Made by a program: the position numbers and the translations under genes | From: Curtobacterium flaccumfaciens | GTDB lineage: Bacteria > Actinomycetota > Actinomycetes > Actinomycetales > Microbacteriaceae | Direction of reading: 5' to 3' | NCBI RefSeq assembly: GCF_013359815.1 | Contig: NZ_JABMCF010000036.1 | Span: 186,001 to 250,000, forward strand | DNA length: 64,000 nucleotides | Part shown: positions 8,840-17,760 of the stretch, in pieces | How positions within the stretch are numbered: position 1 is the first letter of the stretch | How the letters are laid out: every line of letters starts with the position of its first letter | Notes under the pieces: generated by a model | Database searches by the model: none | Seen by the model: only the letters and a program-made list of their open reading frames with translations | What the model was told of the DNA's origin: nothing

Positions 8840-10096
8840 TCAGTGCGTCAGCGCGGGGACCGTCCGCGGGCGGACCACGAACCAGAGCATCAGGATTGCG
8901 ACGGCGGCGGTCGACGCCATCACCATCGCCATCGGGGTGGCCGTCGTGATGCCGAGCCAGCCGACCACCGGCGAGATGAGCCCGGCGACGCCGAAGTTCA
9001 GGGCGCCGAGCACCGAGGCGGCTGTTCCCGCCTCTTTCCCGTGGGCGGCGAGACCGATGACCTGCACGAGCGGGAACGAGAACCCGCACGCGGCGATGAA
9101 GAACCACAGCGGGACGAGCACGCCGACCAGACCGGCCCCGAGCTGGTCGAGGACGATGATCGCGAGCGACGCCAGCAGCAGGGTCGCGGTCGAGCACGCC
9201 AGGATCCACTGCGGACCGACCCGCTGGGCGAGCCGCGACGAGATCTGCACGCCGAGGACGACCCCGACGGAGTTGACGGCGAAGAGCAGCCCGTACTGCT
9301 GCGCGTCGAGCCCGTAGACCTGCTGGAACAGGAACGGTGACGCGCTGAGGTACGAGAACAGCCCGCTGAACACCATGGCGCCGATGAGCGCGACGCCGAC
9401 GAAGATCCGGTCGGAGAACAGCGCCTTGTAGCGCTGGCCGATGGTGGAGTGCCCGGCCTCGTGCCGGCGGGCCGGGGGCAGGGTCTCGACGATGAGCAGG
9501 ATCGAGGCGATGACCACCGCCAGGCCGTAGCAGGCGAGGAAGACGAAGATGCCGCGCCAGCTGGTGAACTGCAGCATCTGCGAACCGATGAGCGGCGCGA
9601 GGATCGGTGCGAGGCCGTTCACCATCGCCAGGCGGGACAACATGCGCACCAGCGGCTTGCCGCCGAACAGGTCACGCACCGTCGCCATCGCGACGACACC
9701 GCCGGCTGCGGCGCCCATGCCCTGCAGCACGCGGAACACCGCGAGCAGCTCGATGTCCGGCGCGGTCGCGGCACCGATCGACGCGGCGATGTGCACCGTC
9801 GTCGCGATGATCAGCGGCAGTCGACGGCCCACCTTGTCACTCCACGGGCCGACCAGGAGCTGCCCGATGGCGAAGCCGAGCGTCGTCGCGGTGAGCGTCA
9901 GCTGGACCGCGCCGTCGGTGACGCTGAACTGGTCCTTGATCGCCGGGAACGCCGGCAGGTACAGGTCGATCGTGAACGGCCCGAGCGCCGTGAGGGCGCC
10001 CAGGACGAAGACGTAGACGAGTCGCTGCCCGCGGGAGAGCGAGTCTCCCGGGTGCAGGACGACCCGGAGCGAACCGGTGGTGGCGGGCGCGGTCAC
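8840..10096 (-). CDS. MFS drug exporter, Bcr/CflA type
   Basis: A 418-residue, 12-segment major facilitator. The start region ALTALGPFTIDLYLPAFPAI, LTLTATTLGFAIGQLLVGPWSDKVGRR (motif A) and RVLQGMGAAAGGVVAMATVRDLF are diagnostic of the Bcr/CflA multidrug-exporter family. The chosen start is the GTG at 10096-10094, which follows AGGACTCC; an upstream in-frame extension would add a non-conserved basic tail. A TetR gene is divergent with a 227-bp gap containing a short palindrome, so the exporter is probably repressed by it and induced by a ligand. The substrate is unknown. Confidence 0.88.
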   Translation of the reverse strand: MTAPATTGSLRVVLHPGDSLSRGQRLVYVFVLGALTALGPFTIDLYLPAFPAIKDQFSVTDGAVQLTLTATTLGFAIGQLLVGPWSDKVGRRLPLIIATTVHIAASIGAATAPDIELLAVFRVLQGMGAAAGGVVAMATVRDLFGGKPLVRMLSRLAMVNGLAPILAPLIGSQMLQFTSWRGIFVFLACYGLAVVIASILLIVETLPPARRHEAGHSTIGQRYKALFSDRIFVGVALIGAMVFSGLFSYLSASPFLFQQVYGLDAQQYGLLFAVNSVGVVLGVQISSRLAQRVGPQWILACSTATLLLASLAIIVLDQLGAGLVGVLVPLWFFIAACGFSFPLVQVIGLAAHGKEAGTAASVLGALNFGVAGLISPVVGWLGITTATPMAMVMASTAAVAILMLWFVVRPRTVPALTH

Positions 10097-10147
10097 GAGA
10101 CAGGAGTCCTTCGACGATGAGGGGGCGGAGGGTGATCGCGGGTCGAT

Positions 10148-10159
10148 CGAATCGATTCG
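10148..10159. promoter_or_regulatory. Palindrome CGAATCGATTCG, candidate TetR operator
   Basis: A perfect 12-bp palindrome within GGTCGATCGAATCGATTCG, between the divergent exporter and TetR genes and 52 bp upstream of the exporter start. TetR regulators usually bind such sites next to their own and the target promoter. The assignment is positional inference. Confidence 0.4.
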
Positions 10160-10323
10160 TCCGCGGAACCATCCTACGGTCGCCGGTGCGTGCTCGGCGC
10201 CGCCGGTGCCGGCCGCCCGCGTGAAGCGGCTCGTGCTGCCCCTCGGCCCGGCGCGGACCATGCGGTAGCGTCGGGTTGCTCGGGGGCCTTCCGGGTGAAG
10301 CGGATCAGAAGGGGGTGGGCGTC

Positions 10324-10905
10324 ATGGTGGATGCCCGGATCCTGCACACCACTGCAGCGCTGCGCGAGGCGATCCTGCGACTCGCCGCGGACCGACCGGT
10401 CTCGGAGATCACCGTCGCCGACGTCACGCGTGCCGCCGGCATCAACCGGGCCACGTTCTACTCGCACGCCGTCTCCCCCGGGTCGCTGCTCGCCGACGTC
10501 CTGACGCCGGAACTCGACCGCATCCGGCAGGACGACGCCGACGAGCGCCGGGCCGCCGCCGACCGGGGCGCCGGAGCCGACGAGCTCGTGGCCATCACCC
10601 GGCGCGGCATCAACGCCGTCGTCGAGCACGTGACGACGCACCGCGACATCTACGGCAAGGCGCTGCCGGACCCGAACGACGCCTCGCTGCACCGGCTGCT
10701 CGTCGAGCACTTCACGGTGTCGAGCGCTCTGCACATCCGCGAGCTCGACCCCGCACACCGGCCCGACCTGCTCGACGACGTCGCCGCGGGGTTCGTGGCG
10801 CAGGGCTTCGTCGGGGCGATCGAGGCCTGGCTCGCCGGGCCCCGTCGGTCGCGGAAGGCGCTGGTCGAGACGATCACGCTGTCGTTCCCGGCGTGGTGGA
10901 GCTGA
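10324..10905 (+). CDS. TetR/AcrR-family transcriptional regulator
   Basis: 193 residues. The N-terminal helix-turn-helix (about residues 12-50: REAILRLAADRPVSEITVADV, then RAAGINRATFYSHA) is classic TetR. The C-terminal ligand-binding domain has no recognisable specificity. The start ATG was chosen because it follows AAGGGGG by 8 nt and leaves the normal short tail before the HTH; a longer frame exists upstream. It is divergent from the Bcr/CflA-type exporter, the usual arrangement for a local repressor of efflux. Confidence 0.88.
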   Translation: MVDARILHTTAALREAILRLAADRPVSEITVADVTRAAGINRATFYSHAVSPGSLLADVLTPELDRIRQDDADERRAAADRGAGADELVAITRRGINAVVEHVTTHRDIYGKALPDPNDASLHRLLVEHFTVSSALHIRELDPAHRPDLLDDVAAGFVAQGFVGAIEAWLAGPRRSRKALVETITLSFPAWWS

Positions 10906-10915
10906 GCGGACCGCT

Positions 10916-11488
10916 CTACTCGGCGTCCGTCGTGTCGCCGTCCGTCGGGTCGGTCTCCGGCTTCTCGCCACGCTGCAGGGACTGCACGACGTCGACCGCC
11001 GTCGCCGCGGTGTCGGCGTCGTCGCCCTCCGACGGCACGCGGTAGTCGGCGGACACCCCGTCGCCACCGGTGCCGGTCGCGGGCAGCGGATCACCGAGGG
11101 ACACCACGACGACCCCGGCGTCGTGGGCGGTCTGGATCACGCCGGTCAGTGCGGACGGCCGGGCGGCGTGCACGAGCAGGGCCTTGGCGCCCTTCCGCAC
11201 GAGCTGGGCGACCGCGGTCCGCTGGGACGCCGCTGCCCCCGACGCCGGAGCGACCCGGACGTCCGGCCGGAACCCGGCGTCGGTCAGGTCGGTGCGGAGC
11301 CGGTCGGCGAGGGCGGCGTCGTCGTGCACCAGGACGACACCGATCACGGCCTGCTGGTCGAAGCCGCCGTCGGAGCTCGTCAGGTCGGTGCTCTGCACGG
11401 GTGTGGGGGCAGCCGACGTCGTGCCCTGGCACCCGGCCAGGGTCAGGGCCGCCGCCAGGGCGACGGTCACGGCGACGATGCGCAGCAC
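10916..11488 (-). CDS. Small periplasmic-binding-protein-like lipoprotein
   Basis: 190 residues. The start GTG at 11488 follows GAGGAGACC. The signal peptide ends in the lipobox LAGC (Cys20), so it should be a lipid-anchored exported protein. The mature part has IGVVLVHDDAALADRLRTDL, VAQLVRKGAKALLVHAA and AHDAGVVVVSLGD, resembling one lobe of a sugar-binding protein of the RbsB/Peripla_BP_4 type. At this size it lacks a full second lobe and ends in an acidic Asp/Thr tail. It lies 31 bp downstream of an MFS gene with no ABC permease nearby. It may be a sensor, a degraded binding protein or an unrelated lipoprotein. Confidence 0.7.
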   Translation of the reverse strand: MLRIVAVTVALAAALTLAGCQGTTSAAPTPVQSTDLTSSDGGFDQQAVIGVVLVHDDAALADRLRTDLTDAGFRPDVRVAPASGAAASQRTAVAQLVRKGAKALLVHAARPSALTGVIQTAHDAGVVVVSLGDPLPATGTGGDGVSADYRVPSEGDDADTAATAVDVVQSLQRGEKPETDPTDGDTTDAE

Positions 11489-11519
11489 GGTGGTCTCCTC
11501 TTCGGTCCGGTCTGCCACG

Positions 11520-12962
11520 CTACCCGGCGGTCGGGCCGTGCGACGACGGAGTCCGCGACGGGACGGATCCGCCCGGGCCTGCCGACACCGTCGTCGCAGG
11601 CGCGGGCACGGGGCCGAGCCGTCGGACGGCCGCGATCGCCAGTGCGGCGAACCCGATCATCGCCGCGAACACCAGGGGGAACGACACGGTGCCGTCGGCT
11701 CCACCGGTCGCGGTGAAGAGCAGGCCGGTCACCGCCAGGCCGATCACGCTGCCCGCGGCATCAGCGATCGTCAGGGCCGAGCTCGCGAACCCGTCGTCGC
11801 CCTCGCCGGAGAACCGTAGCGTCAGCATCGAGGCGCGCGGGTAGATCGCGCCCATGCCCGCACCGCCGACGAACCAGCCGGCGACCAGCACCCACCACGA
11901 CAGGTCGAACGTCGCGACCGCGAGCGCGGTCACCAGGCTGACGAGCACCAGCGTGAGCCCCACCCCGAAGGTGCGCCGGGCAGTGAGCCGCCGCTCCCCC
12001 AGACGGCCGTGTGCCCAGCTCGACGCGGCCCAGCTGAGTGCCGCCACCGTCAGGGCGAGCCCCGCGGCCGACGGCGACAACCCGTGTTCGGCCTGCAGCA
12101 GGAACGGCACGTACGCCTCGCTCCCGAAGAACGACGCGGCGACGAGCCCGCGCAGCAGCACGACCGACGGCAGCCCGGCCGCAGCACGGAACGTCCCGGT
12201 GGGCAGCAGCGGCCGCAGGGCGAACCAGGTGCCGACCAGCCCGATGACGACGGCCGCGACCATGCCCCACGGGGTCAGGTCCGGCGCCACGTTGAGCAGC
12301 AGGATCGACACGGCCGCCGCCACCGACCACCCGATCCGGACCCGCTGCCACGGCGGGCGGAGTGATGCGGCCGGGGCGTGCAACCGGCCGAGGGTCGGCA
12401 CGAGCAGGACGAACGCGGCCAGCGCGATCACCAGGGCCCCGGCGAAGACCCAGTGCCAGTTCCAGGTGTCGGTGACGATGCCGGCCAGGGCGGGACCGAT
12501 CAGCGCGGGGACGACCCAGGCTGCGGCGAACCCGGCGAACACCGGTCCGTGCAGCTCGGCGGGGAAGATCCGGGCGACCAGCACGTACAGCACCACGTCG
12601 ATCGCCCCGGCGCCGAACCCCTCGATGAGCCGCCCCGCCAGGAACACCTCCATGGTCGGCGCGAGCATCACCACGGCGGTCCCCACGGCGAAGAACACCG
12701 CCGACACCCATGCCACGATCCGTCCGCCAGCGCGGTCAGCCCAGTTGCCGGCGAGGACCATGCCGGGCACCCCGGCGGCGAGCGGGGCGGCGAAGGCGAG
12801 GGCGTACAGGGTCTCGCCGTCGAGGTCGCGGCTGATCACCGGCATGATCGTCGTCATCGCCAGGTTCTGGAACGCCGCGACGCCGACGATCGCGACCATG
12901 CCGATCGTCGCGAGGGCGTACGGCCCGCTCAGCAGGCTGGTCCGCGACGCCGTTGTGCTCAC
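11520..12962 (-). CDS. MFS transporter
   Basis: 480 residues, mostly hydrophobic, with about 12-14 membrane segments. The N-terminal AFQNLAMTTIMPVISRDLDG and the GNWADRAGG loop (motif A-like) mark it as a drug:H+ antiporter-type MFS protein. The substrate is not predictable. The start GTG at 12962 lies 6 nt from TACGAT (12974-12969), a leaderless arrangement. The stop is followed after 31 bp by the lipoprotein gene, so they may be co-transcribed. The C-terminus is a Pro/Ser/Gly-rich cytosolic tail. Confidence 0.85.
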   Translation of the reverse strand: MSTTASRTSLLSGPYALATIGMVAIVGVAAFQNLAMTTIMPVISRDLDGETLYALAFAAPLAAGVPGMVLAGNWADRAGGRIVAWVSAVFFAVGTAVVMLAPTMEVFLAGRLIEGFGAGAIDVVLYVLVARIFPAELHGPVFAGFAAAWVVPALIGPALAGIVTDTWNWHWVFAGALVIALAAFVLLVPTLGRLHAPAASLRPPWQRVRIGWSVAAAVSILLLNVAPDLTPWGMVAAVVIGLVGTWFALRPLLPTGTFRAAAGLPSVVLLRGLVAASFFGSEAYVPFLLQAEHGLSPSAAGLALTVAALSWAASSWAHGRLGERRLTARRTFGVGLTLVLVSLVTALAVATFDLSWWVLVAGWFVGGAGMGAIYPRASMLTLRFSGEGDDGFASSALTIADAAGSVIGLAVTGLLFTATGGADGTVSFPLVFAAMIGFAALAIAAVRRLGPVPAPATTVSAGPGGSVPSRTPSSHGPTAG

Positions 12963-13061
12963 CCGATCATCGTAGGGGCGGGCGCCGACGACACGGTGGC
13001 GCGTCCCGAGTCCCGCGTCCCGCGTTGGCGCGGCAGCAGGGCCCGTGTCAGCGGTGTTGCG

Positions 13062-14207
13062 TCAGCGCGCCAGCGCCTGCTCCAGGTCCGCCACCAGGTC
13101 GCCGGCGTCCTCGATGCCCACCGACAGCCGGACGACGTTCTCCGGCACGGCCAGCTCGGTGCCCTTCACCGACGCGTGGGTCATCTCGCTCGGGTACCCG
13201 ATGAGCGACTCCACACCGCCGAGCGACTCGGCCAGGGCGAACAGCTCCGTCGACTCCGCGAACCGCTTCGCCGCCTCGGCGCCGCCGGACAGCGCGACCG
13301 AGAGCATCCCGCCGAAGCCGCGCATCTGGCGTGCGGCGACGTCGTGCCCCGGGTGGTCGGGCAGGCCCGGGTAGTAGACACGCTCGACACCGGGCGCGAC
13401 GACGAGCGCCTCGGCGACGGCCTGCGCGTTCCGCGAGTGCCGCTCCATCCGCACCGCGAGCGTCTTGATGCCGCGGGTGGTCAGGTAGGCGTCGAACGGC
13501 GACGAGATCGCACCCGCGCCGAACTGCAGGAACTGCACCTTCGCCGCGAGCTCCTCGTCCGCCAGCACGACGGCTCCGCCGACGACGTCGGAGTGTCCGC
13601 CGAGGTACTTCGTGGTCGAGTACACGACGACGTCGGCGCCGAGCGACAGCGGCTGCTGCAGGTACGGCGACGCGAACGTGTTGTCGACGACCACCAGGGC
13701 GCCCGACTCGTGCCCGAGGGTCGCGAGGGCGGCGATGTCGGCGATCTTCATGAGCGGGTTCGTCGGCGTCTCGACCCACAGCACCGTGGTGGCCGGAGCC
13801 CCCTGCAGTGCCGCGCGGACCTGGTCGAGGTCGCTCATGTCGACGACGACGAGCTCGACGCCCCACGGCACGTGCAACCGACTCACCAGGCGGTGGGTGC
13901 CGCCGTACACGTCGTTGCCCATCACGACGCGGCCACCGGGGACCAGCGCGGCACGGAGCAGGGCATCCTCGGCGGCGAGCCCGGACGCGAACGACGACGC
14001 CGCGACGCCGCCGTCGAGGTCGGCCAGGAGCACCTGCAGCGAGTCGCGCGTCGGGTTGCCGGCGCGCGAGTACTCGTAGCCCTTGCGCATGCCGCCGACG
14101 CCGTCCTGCACGTACGTCGACGTCAGGTGGATCGGCGGGATGACGGCGCCGGTGGTCTCGTCGGGCTCCTGGCCGGCGTGGACGGCCCGGGTGCTGAACT
14201 CGGTCAT
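13062..14207 (-). CDS. metB: Cystathionine gamma-synthase / gamma-lyase (PLP-dependent)
   Basis: 381 residues of the Cys/Met metabolism PLP family. Visible are YSRAGNPTR (residues 46-54), SSFASGLAAE, NDVYGGTHRL, VETPTNP, DNTFASPYLQQP and the PLP-lysine motif STTKYLGGHSD (Lys200). It lies 13 bp downstream of cystathionine beta-synthase on the same strand. The pair can run transsulfuration between homocysteine and cysteine; whether this enzyme works mainly as synthase (O-acyl-homoserine + Cys) or as lyase cannot be decided from sequence. Mycobacteria also keep cbs and metB close together. Confidence 0.93.
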   Translation of the reverse strand: MTEFSTRAVHAGQEPDETTGAVIPPIHLTSTYVQDGVGGMRKGYEYSRAGNPTRDSLQVLLADLDGGVAASSFASGLAAEDALLRAALVPGGRVVMGNDVYGGTHRLVSRLHVPWGVELVVVDMSDLDQVRAALQGAPATTVLWVETPTNPLMKIADIAALATLGHESGALVVVDNTFASPYLQQPLSLGADVVVYSTTKYLGGHSDVVGGAVVLADEELAAKVQFLQFGAGAISSPFDAYLTTRGIKTLAVRMERHSRNAQAVAEALVVAPGVERVYYPGLPDHPGHDVAARQMRGFGGMLSVALSGGAEAAKRFAESTELFALAESLGGVESLIGYPSEMTHASVKGTELAVPENVVRLSVGIEDAGDLVADLEQALAR

Positions 14208-14220
14208 GCTCGGTGGTTCC

Positions 14221-15585
14221 TTACTCGGAGAGGTAGGTGAGGAGGTCGTGCCGGGTCAGCACGGTGACGGGCTTGCCGTCCGCGACGACGAGGAGCGCGT
14301 CGGCCGACTCGAGCGCGCGACGCGCCGCGGAGACCGACTCGCCGACGCCGATGAGCGGCAGCGGGTCCCCGACGAAGCCGGTGAGCGCGTCCGACATCTT
14401 CGCGGTGCCGGTGAAGACCTGCTCGAGCAGCGCCTTCTCCTCGACGGCGCCGACGACCTCGCCGATGACGACGGGCGGCTCCGCGCTGAGCACGGGCATC
14501 TGAGAGACGCCGTACTTGGTCATGATGTCGACGACGTCGCGCACGGTGTCCGCCGGGTGCGCGTGCACGAGGTCGGGCAGGCGGCCGTCCTTGCCGGCGA
14601 TGAGCGAGCCGACGGTGCGCTCGTCGTCGGTCTCGGCGAAGCCGTAGGAGCGCATCCACCGGTCGTTGAAGATCTTGCCGAGGTAGCCGCGGCCGCCGTC
14701 CGGCAGCAGCACGACGACGACGTCGTCCTCGGTCAGGTCACGGGCCGCGCGGAGCGCCGCGACGACGGCCATGCCGCTCGAACCGCCGACGAGCAGTCCT
14801 TCTTCGCGCGCCAGGCGCCGGGTCATCGCGAAGGAGTCGGCGTCCGACACGGCGATGATCTCGTCCGGCACGCCGGCGTCGTACGCGCTCGGCCAGAAGT
14901 CCTCGCCGACACCCTCGACCAGGTACGGGCGACCGGTGCCGCCGGAGTACACGGAGCCCTCGGGGTCGGCCCCGACGATGCGGACGCCGCCGTCGGACGC
15001 CTCCTTCAGGTACCGTCCGGTGCCCGAGATCGTGCCGCCGGTGCCGACGCCCGCGACGAAGTGGGTGATCTGCCCCTCGGTGTCGCGCCAGATCTCCGGA
15101 CCGGTGGTCTCGTAGTGGCTGCGGGGACCGTTCGGGTTCGCGTACTGGTTCGGCTTGTAGGCGCCGGGGATCTCCTGCACGAGCCGGTCCGACACCGAGT
15201 AGTAGGACTCGGGGTGCTCCGGCGCGACCGCGGTCGGGGTCACGACGATCTCGGCGCCGTACGCCGTCAGCACGTTGCGCTTGTCCTCGCCGACCTTGTC
15301 GGGCAGCACGAAGACGCACCGGTAGCCGCGCTGCTGTGCGACCAGGGCCAGGCCGACGCCGGTGTTGCCGGAGGTCGGTTCGACGATGGTGCCGCCGGGG
15401 CGCAGGTCGCCGGAGGCCTCGGCCGCGTCGATGATCCGGGTGGCGATGCGGTCCTTGGACGACCCACCGGGGTTCAGGTACTCGACCTTCACCAGGATGG
15501 TCGCCCGCACCCCCTCGGTCACCCGGTTGAGCTTGACGAGCGGGGTGTCGCCGACGAGGTCGACGACGGAGTTCGCGTAACGCAC
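14221..15585 (-). CDS. cbs: Cystathionine beta-synthase
   Basis: Condenses serine and homocysteine to cystathionine. 454 residues: a PLP fold-II catalytic domain with the PLP lysine in GGSSKDR (Lys44), the phosphate loop TSGNTG (71-76) and GVGTGGTISGTG. A C-terminal pair of CBS domains (about 340-450) is usually regulatory. The start GTG at 15585 lies 7 nt from TAGACT (15598-15593), so the message is probably leaderless and the long upstream in-frame extension is not coding. metB follows immediately. A 21-bp-arm hairpin separates this promoter from the ABC transporter upstream. Confidence 0.95.
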   Translation of the reverse strand: MRYANSVVDLVGDTPLVKLNRVTEGVRATILVKVEYLNPGGSSKDRIATRIIDAAEASGDLRPGGTIVEPTSGNTGVGLALVAQQRGYRCVFVLPDKVGEDKRNVLTAYGAEIVVTPTAVAPEHPESYYSVSDRLVQEIPGAYKPNQYANPNGPRSHYETTGPEIWRDTEGQITHFVAGVGTGGTISGTGRYLKEASDGGVRIVGADPEGSVYSGGTGRPYLVEGVGEDFWPSAYDAGVPDEIIAVSDADSFAMTRRLAREEGLLVGGSSGMAVVAALRAARDLTEDDVVVVLLPDGGRGYLGKIFNDRWMRSYGFAETDDERTVGSLIAGKDGRLPDLVHAHPADTVRDVVDIMTKYGVSQMPVLSAEPPVVIGEVVGAVEEKALLEQVFTGTAKMSDALTGFVGDPLPLIGVGESVSAARRALESADALLVVADGKPVTVLTRHDLLTYLSE

Positions 15586-15687
15586 GGCGTCGAGTCTAGG
15601 ACGCGGTCCCCGCGTCCCGCTGGGATGTGTCGTGCGCGGACAACGCACGGGGATCCCGCGGCGGGCGGCGGGCCCTGGTCGCGCTGC

Positions 15688-15739
15688 GCGCCGGACGGGA
15701 GGCCCGTGCGGACGCCGCCACGGGCCTCCTGTCCGGCGC
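15688..15739 (-). terminator. Long GGGAGGC-type hairpin after the ABC transporter
   Basis: Arms 15688-15708 and 15719-15739 pair over 21 bp (one G-T) around a 10-nt loop; the stem contains CGGACGGGAGGCCCGTG. It is just downstream of the transporter stop at 15760 and shields the cbs promoter. There is no T-run, as is common for actinobacterial terminators. Confidence 0.75.
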
Positions 15740-15759
15740 CCGGTCGCGACCACGACCGG

Positions 15760-17640
15760 TCAGGGCCGGACGACGTCCGCCGACGTGTTCTGCTGCCGGT
15801 GCAGCTGGCTGTACGTGCCGTCGAGGGCGAGGAGTTCGTCGTGCGTGCCCTGCTCGACGATCTGCCCGTGGTCCAGGACGAAGATGACGTCGGCGTCGCG
15901 GATCGTCGACAACCGGTGCGCGATCGAGATGGTGGTCCGACCGGCCGCCGCAGTGTCGAGCGCCGTCTGCACGACGTGTTCCGAGATGGAGTCGAGTGCA
16001 CTGGTGGCCTCGTCGAGGACGAGCACCGGCGGGTCCTTCAGCATGACCCGCGCGATGGCGATGCGCTGCTTCTCGCCACCGGACAGGCGGTAGCCGCGCT
16101 CCCCCACGACGGTGTCGTAGCCGTCCGGGAACGACGCGATCGTGTCGTGGATGTTCGCCGCACGAGCCGCACGCTCGAGCTCGTCGTCGGTGGCGTCGGG
16201 CTTGGCGTACCGCAGGTTCTCGCCGATCGTGGCGTGGAACAGGTACGTTTCCTGGCTGACGATGCCGACGTGCCGCATCAGGTCCTCGTGCACCAGGTCG
16301 CGGACGTCCTGCCCGGCGAACCGCACCGATCCCTCGGTCGCCTCGTACAGCCGGGGCACCAGGTAGGACACCGTCGTCTTGCCCGCGCCGGAGGGGCCGA
16401 CGAAGGCCGCGAACTGCCCGGGGCGCAGCTCGAACGACACCCCGCGCAGGGTCGGCTTGTCGGCTTCGCCGTCGGGGTAGGTGAAGACGACGTCGTCGAA
16501 GGCGACGTGGCCGACCTTCGACTCGTCCACGGGCCGGGCGGTCGGCGAGTCCGTGATGGCCGGCTTGAGGTCGAAGTACTCGAAGATGCGGGCGAAGAGC
16601 GCACCGGAGGTCTGCAGGTCGAGGACCACGCGCAGCAGCCCGACCGTCGGGAACAGCAGCCGGGACTGCACCGTCGTGAACGCGACGATCGTGCCGGCCG
16701 TGATCGGGACGTCCCCGATGATCAGGTACGCGGCGACGACGTAGATGATCGCCGGGATGATCGACAGGAAGATCTGCACGATCGCGAAGAACCACTGCCC
16801 GGACATCTGCTGGCGGACCTGCAGGGTGATCTGGTTGCGGTTCTCGTCCCCGTAGCGGCGGGTCTCGCTGGCCTGCTGGTTGAAGCTCTTCGCGAGCAGG
16901 ATGCCCGAGACGCTCAGCGCCTCTTGCGTGATGGCCGTCATGTCGGACAGCGACTCCTGCGTCTGCGCGGCGATGCGTGCCCGGACCTGGCCGACGCGGC
17001 GCTGCGCGATCACGAGGAGCGGCAGCAGGACCACGGCGACCAGCGTCATCTGCCAGCTCAGCAGGAGCATCGCGACCACGGCGGCGATCACGGTCACGGT
17101 GTTGCCGAGCACCGACGAGATCGTGTTGTTCAGCACACTCGCCACGCCACCGACGTCGTTCTGCAGGCGCGACTGGATGACGCCGGTCTTGGTGCGGGTG
17201 AAGAACGCGAGCTCCATCCGCTGCAGGTGCGCGAACAGGCGCATCCGCATCGCACCCATGACCTTGTTGCCGACCGTCGCGGTCAGGTACGTCTGCCAGA
17301 CGCCGACCCCGGCGCTCGCGATCCAGAGCAGGACCATCGCGGACACGAGCTCGACCAGCACCGGGACGTCGGGGCGACCCGACGGCGGGAACAACCCACG
17401 GTCGAACGCCTGTTGGGTGAGCAGTGGCGGCACGACCGAGATGGCCGCGCCGACCAGCACGAGGACGACCGTGAGCACGATCGCCCGACGGTGCGGCTCG
17501 AACAGCGCGGCGATGCGCCGGACCAGGTGGGGGATCCTCGGCGCCTCGGCGTTGGCGGCCTTCTGCGCGCGGAAGTCGCCGCTCGAGATGCGCCCACCCC
17601 CGCGCGGACCGCCGCCTCGCCCGCCGTGTCCCATGCTCAT
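15760..17640 (-). CDS. ABC exporter, fused permease-ATPase (multidrug/lipid type)
   Basis: 626 residues. A six-helix exporter domain (about 50-340) is preceded by a Gly/Arg-rich tail. The ATPase has Walker A GPSGAGKT (415-422), Q-loop VSQETYLF, signature LSGGE (519-523), Walker B VLVLDEA (539-545) and the H-loop IAHRLS. This half-transporter should dimerise in the membrane. Substrate prediction (drug or lipid) is only by family. The start ATG at 17640 was chosen because TACGGT (17652-17647) is 6 nt upstream, a leaderless start. Divergent from an APC permease. Confidence 0.9.
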   Translation of the reverse strand: MSMGHGGRGGGPRGGGRISSGDFRAQKAANAEAPRIPHLVRRIAALFEPHRRAIVLTVVLVLVGAAISVVPPLLTQQAFDRGLFPPSGRPDVPVLVELVSAMVLLWIASAGVGVWQTYLTATVGNKVMGAMRMRLFAHLQRMELAFFTRTKTGVIQSRLQNDVGGVASVLNNTISSVLGNTVTVIAAVVAMLLLSWQMTLVAVVLLPLLVIAQRRVGQVRARIAAQTQESLSDMTAITQEALSVSGILLAKSFNQQASETRRYGDENRNQITLQVRQQMSGQWFFAIVQIFLSIIPAIIYVVAAYLIIGDVPITAGTIVAFTTVQSRLLFPTVGLLRVVLDLQTSGALFARIFEYFDLKPAITDSPTARPVDESKVGHVAFDDVVFTYPDGEADKPTLRGVSFELRPGQFAAFVGPSGAGKTTVSYLVPRLYEATEGSVRFAGQDVRDLVHEDLMRHVGIVSQETYLFHATIGENLRYAKPDATDDELERAARAANIHDTIASFPDGYDTVVGERGYRLSGGEKQRIAIARVMLKDPPVLVLDEATSALDSISEHVVQTALDTAAAGRTTISIAHRLSTIRDADVIFVLDHGQIVEQGTHDELLALDGTYSQLHRQQNTSADVVRP

Positions 17641-17760
17641 GGAGCCACCGTAGCCCCGCGCTCGGACATCGACCGCCCTGTCCACAGCACCGCAGTATTT
17701 GACCCCGTTCAGGGGGCGTGCGAGCATGTGCCGTCCCCGTCCCCGCACCACCGAGGTCCC

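Noticed and set aside
13062..15585. cbs-metB as a cysteine synthase/sulfhydrylase pair for direct sulfhydrylation
   Set aside because: The first protein carries a C-terminal CBS domain pair and the full cystathionine beta-synthase length, which fits transsulfuration better than O-acetylserine sulfhydrylase.
14083..17760. Long plus-strand frame running into the APC permease, implying a giant fusion protein
   Set aside because: The part before 17761 is antisense to cbs and the ABC exporter and shows no domain. The permease's own conserved N-terminus begins at 17761.
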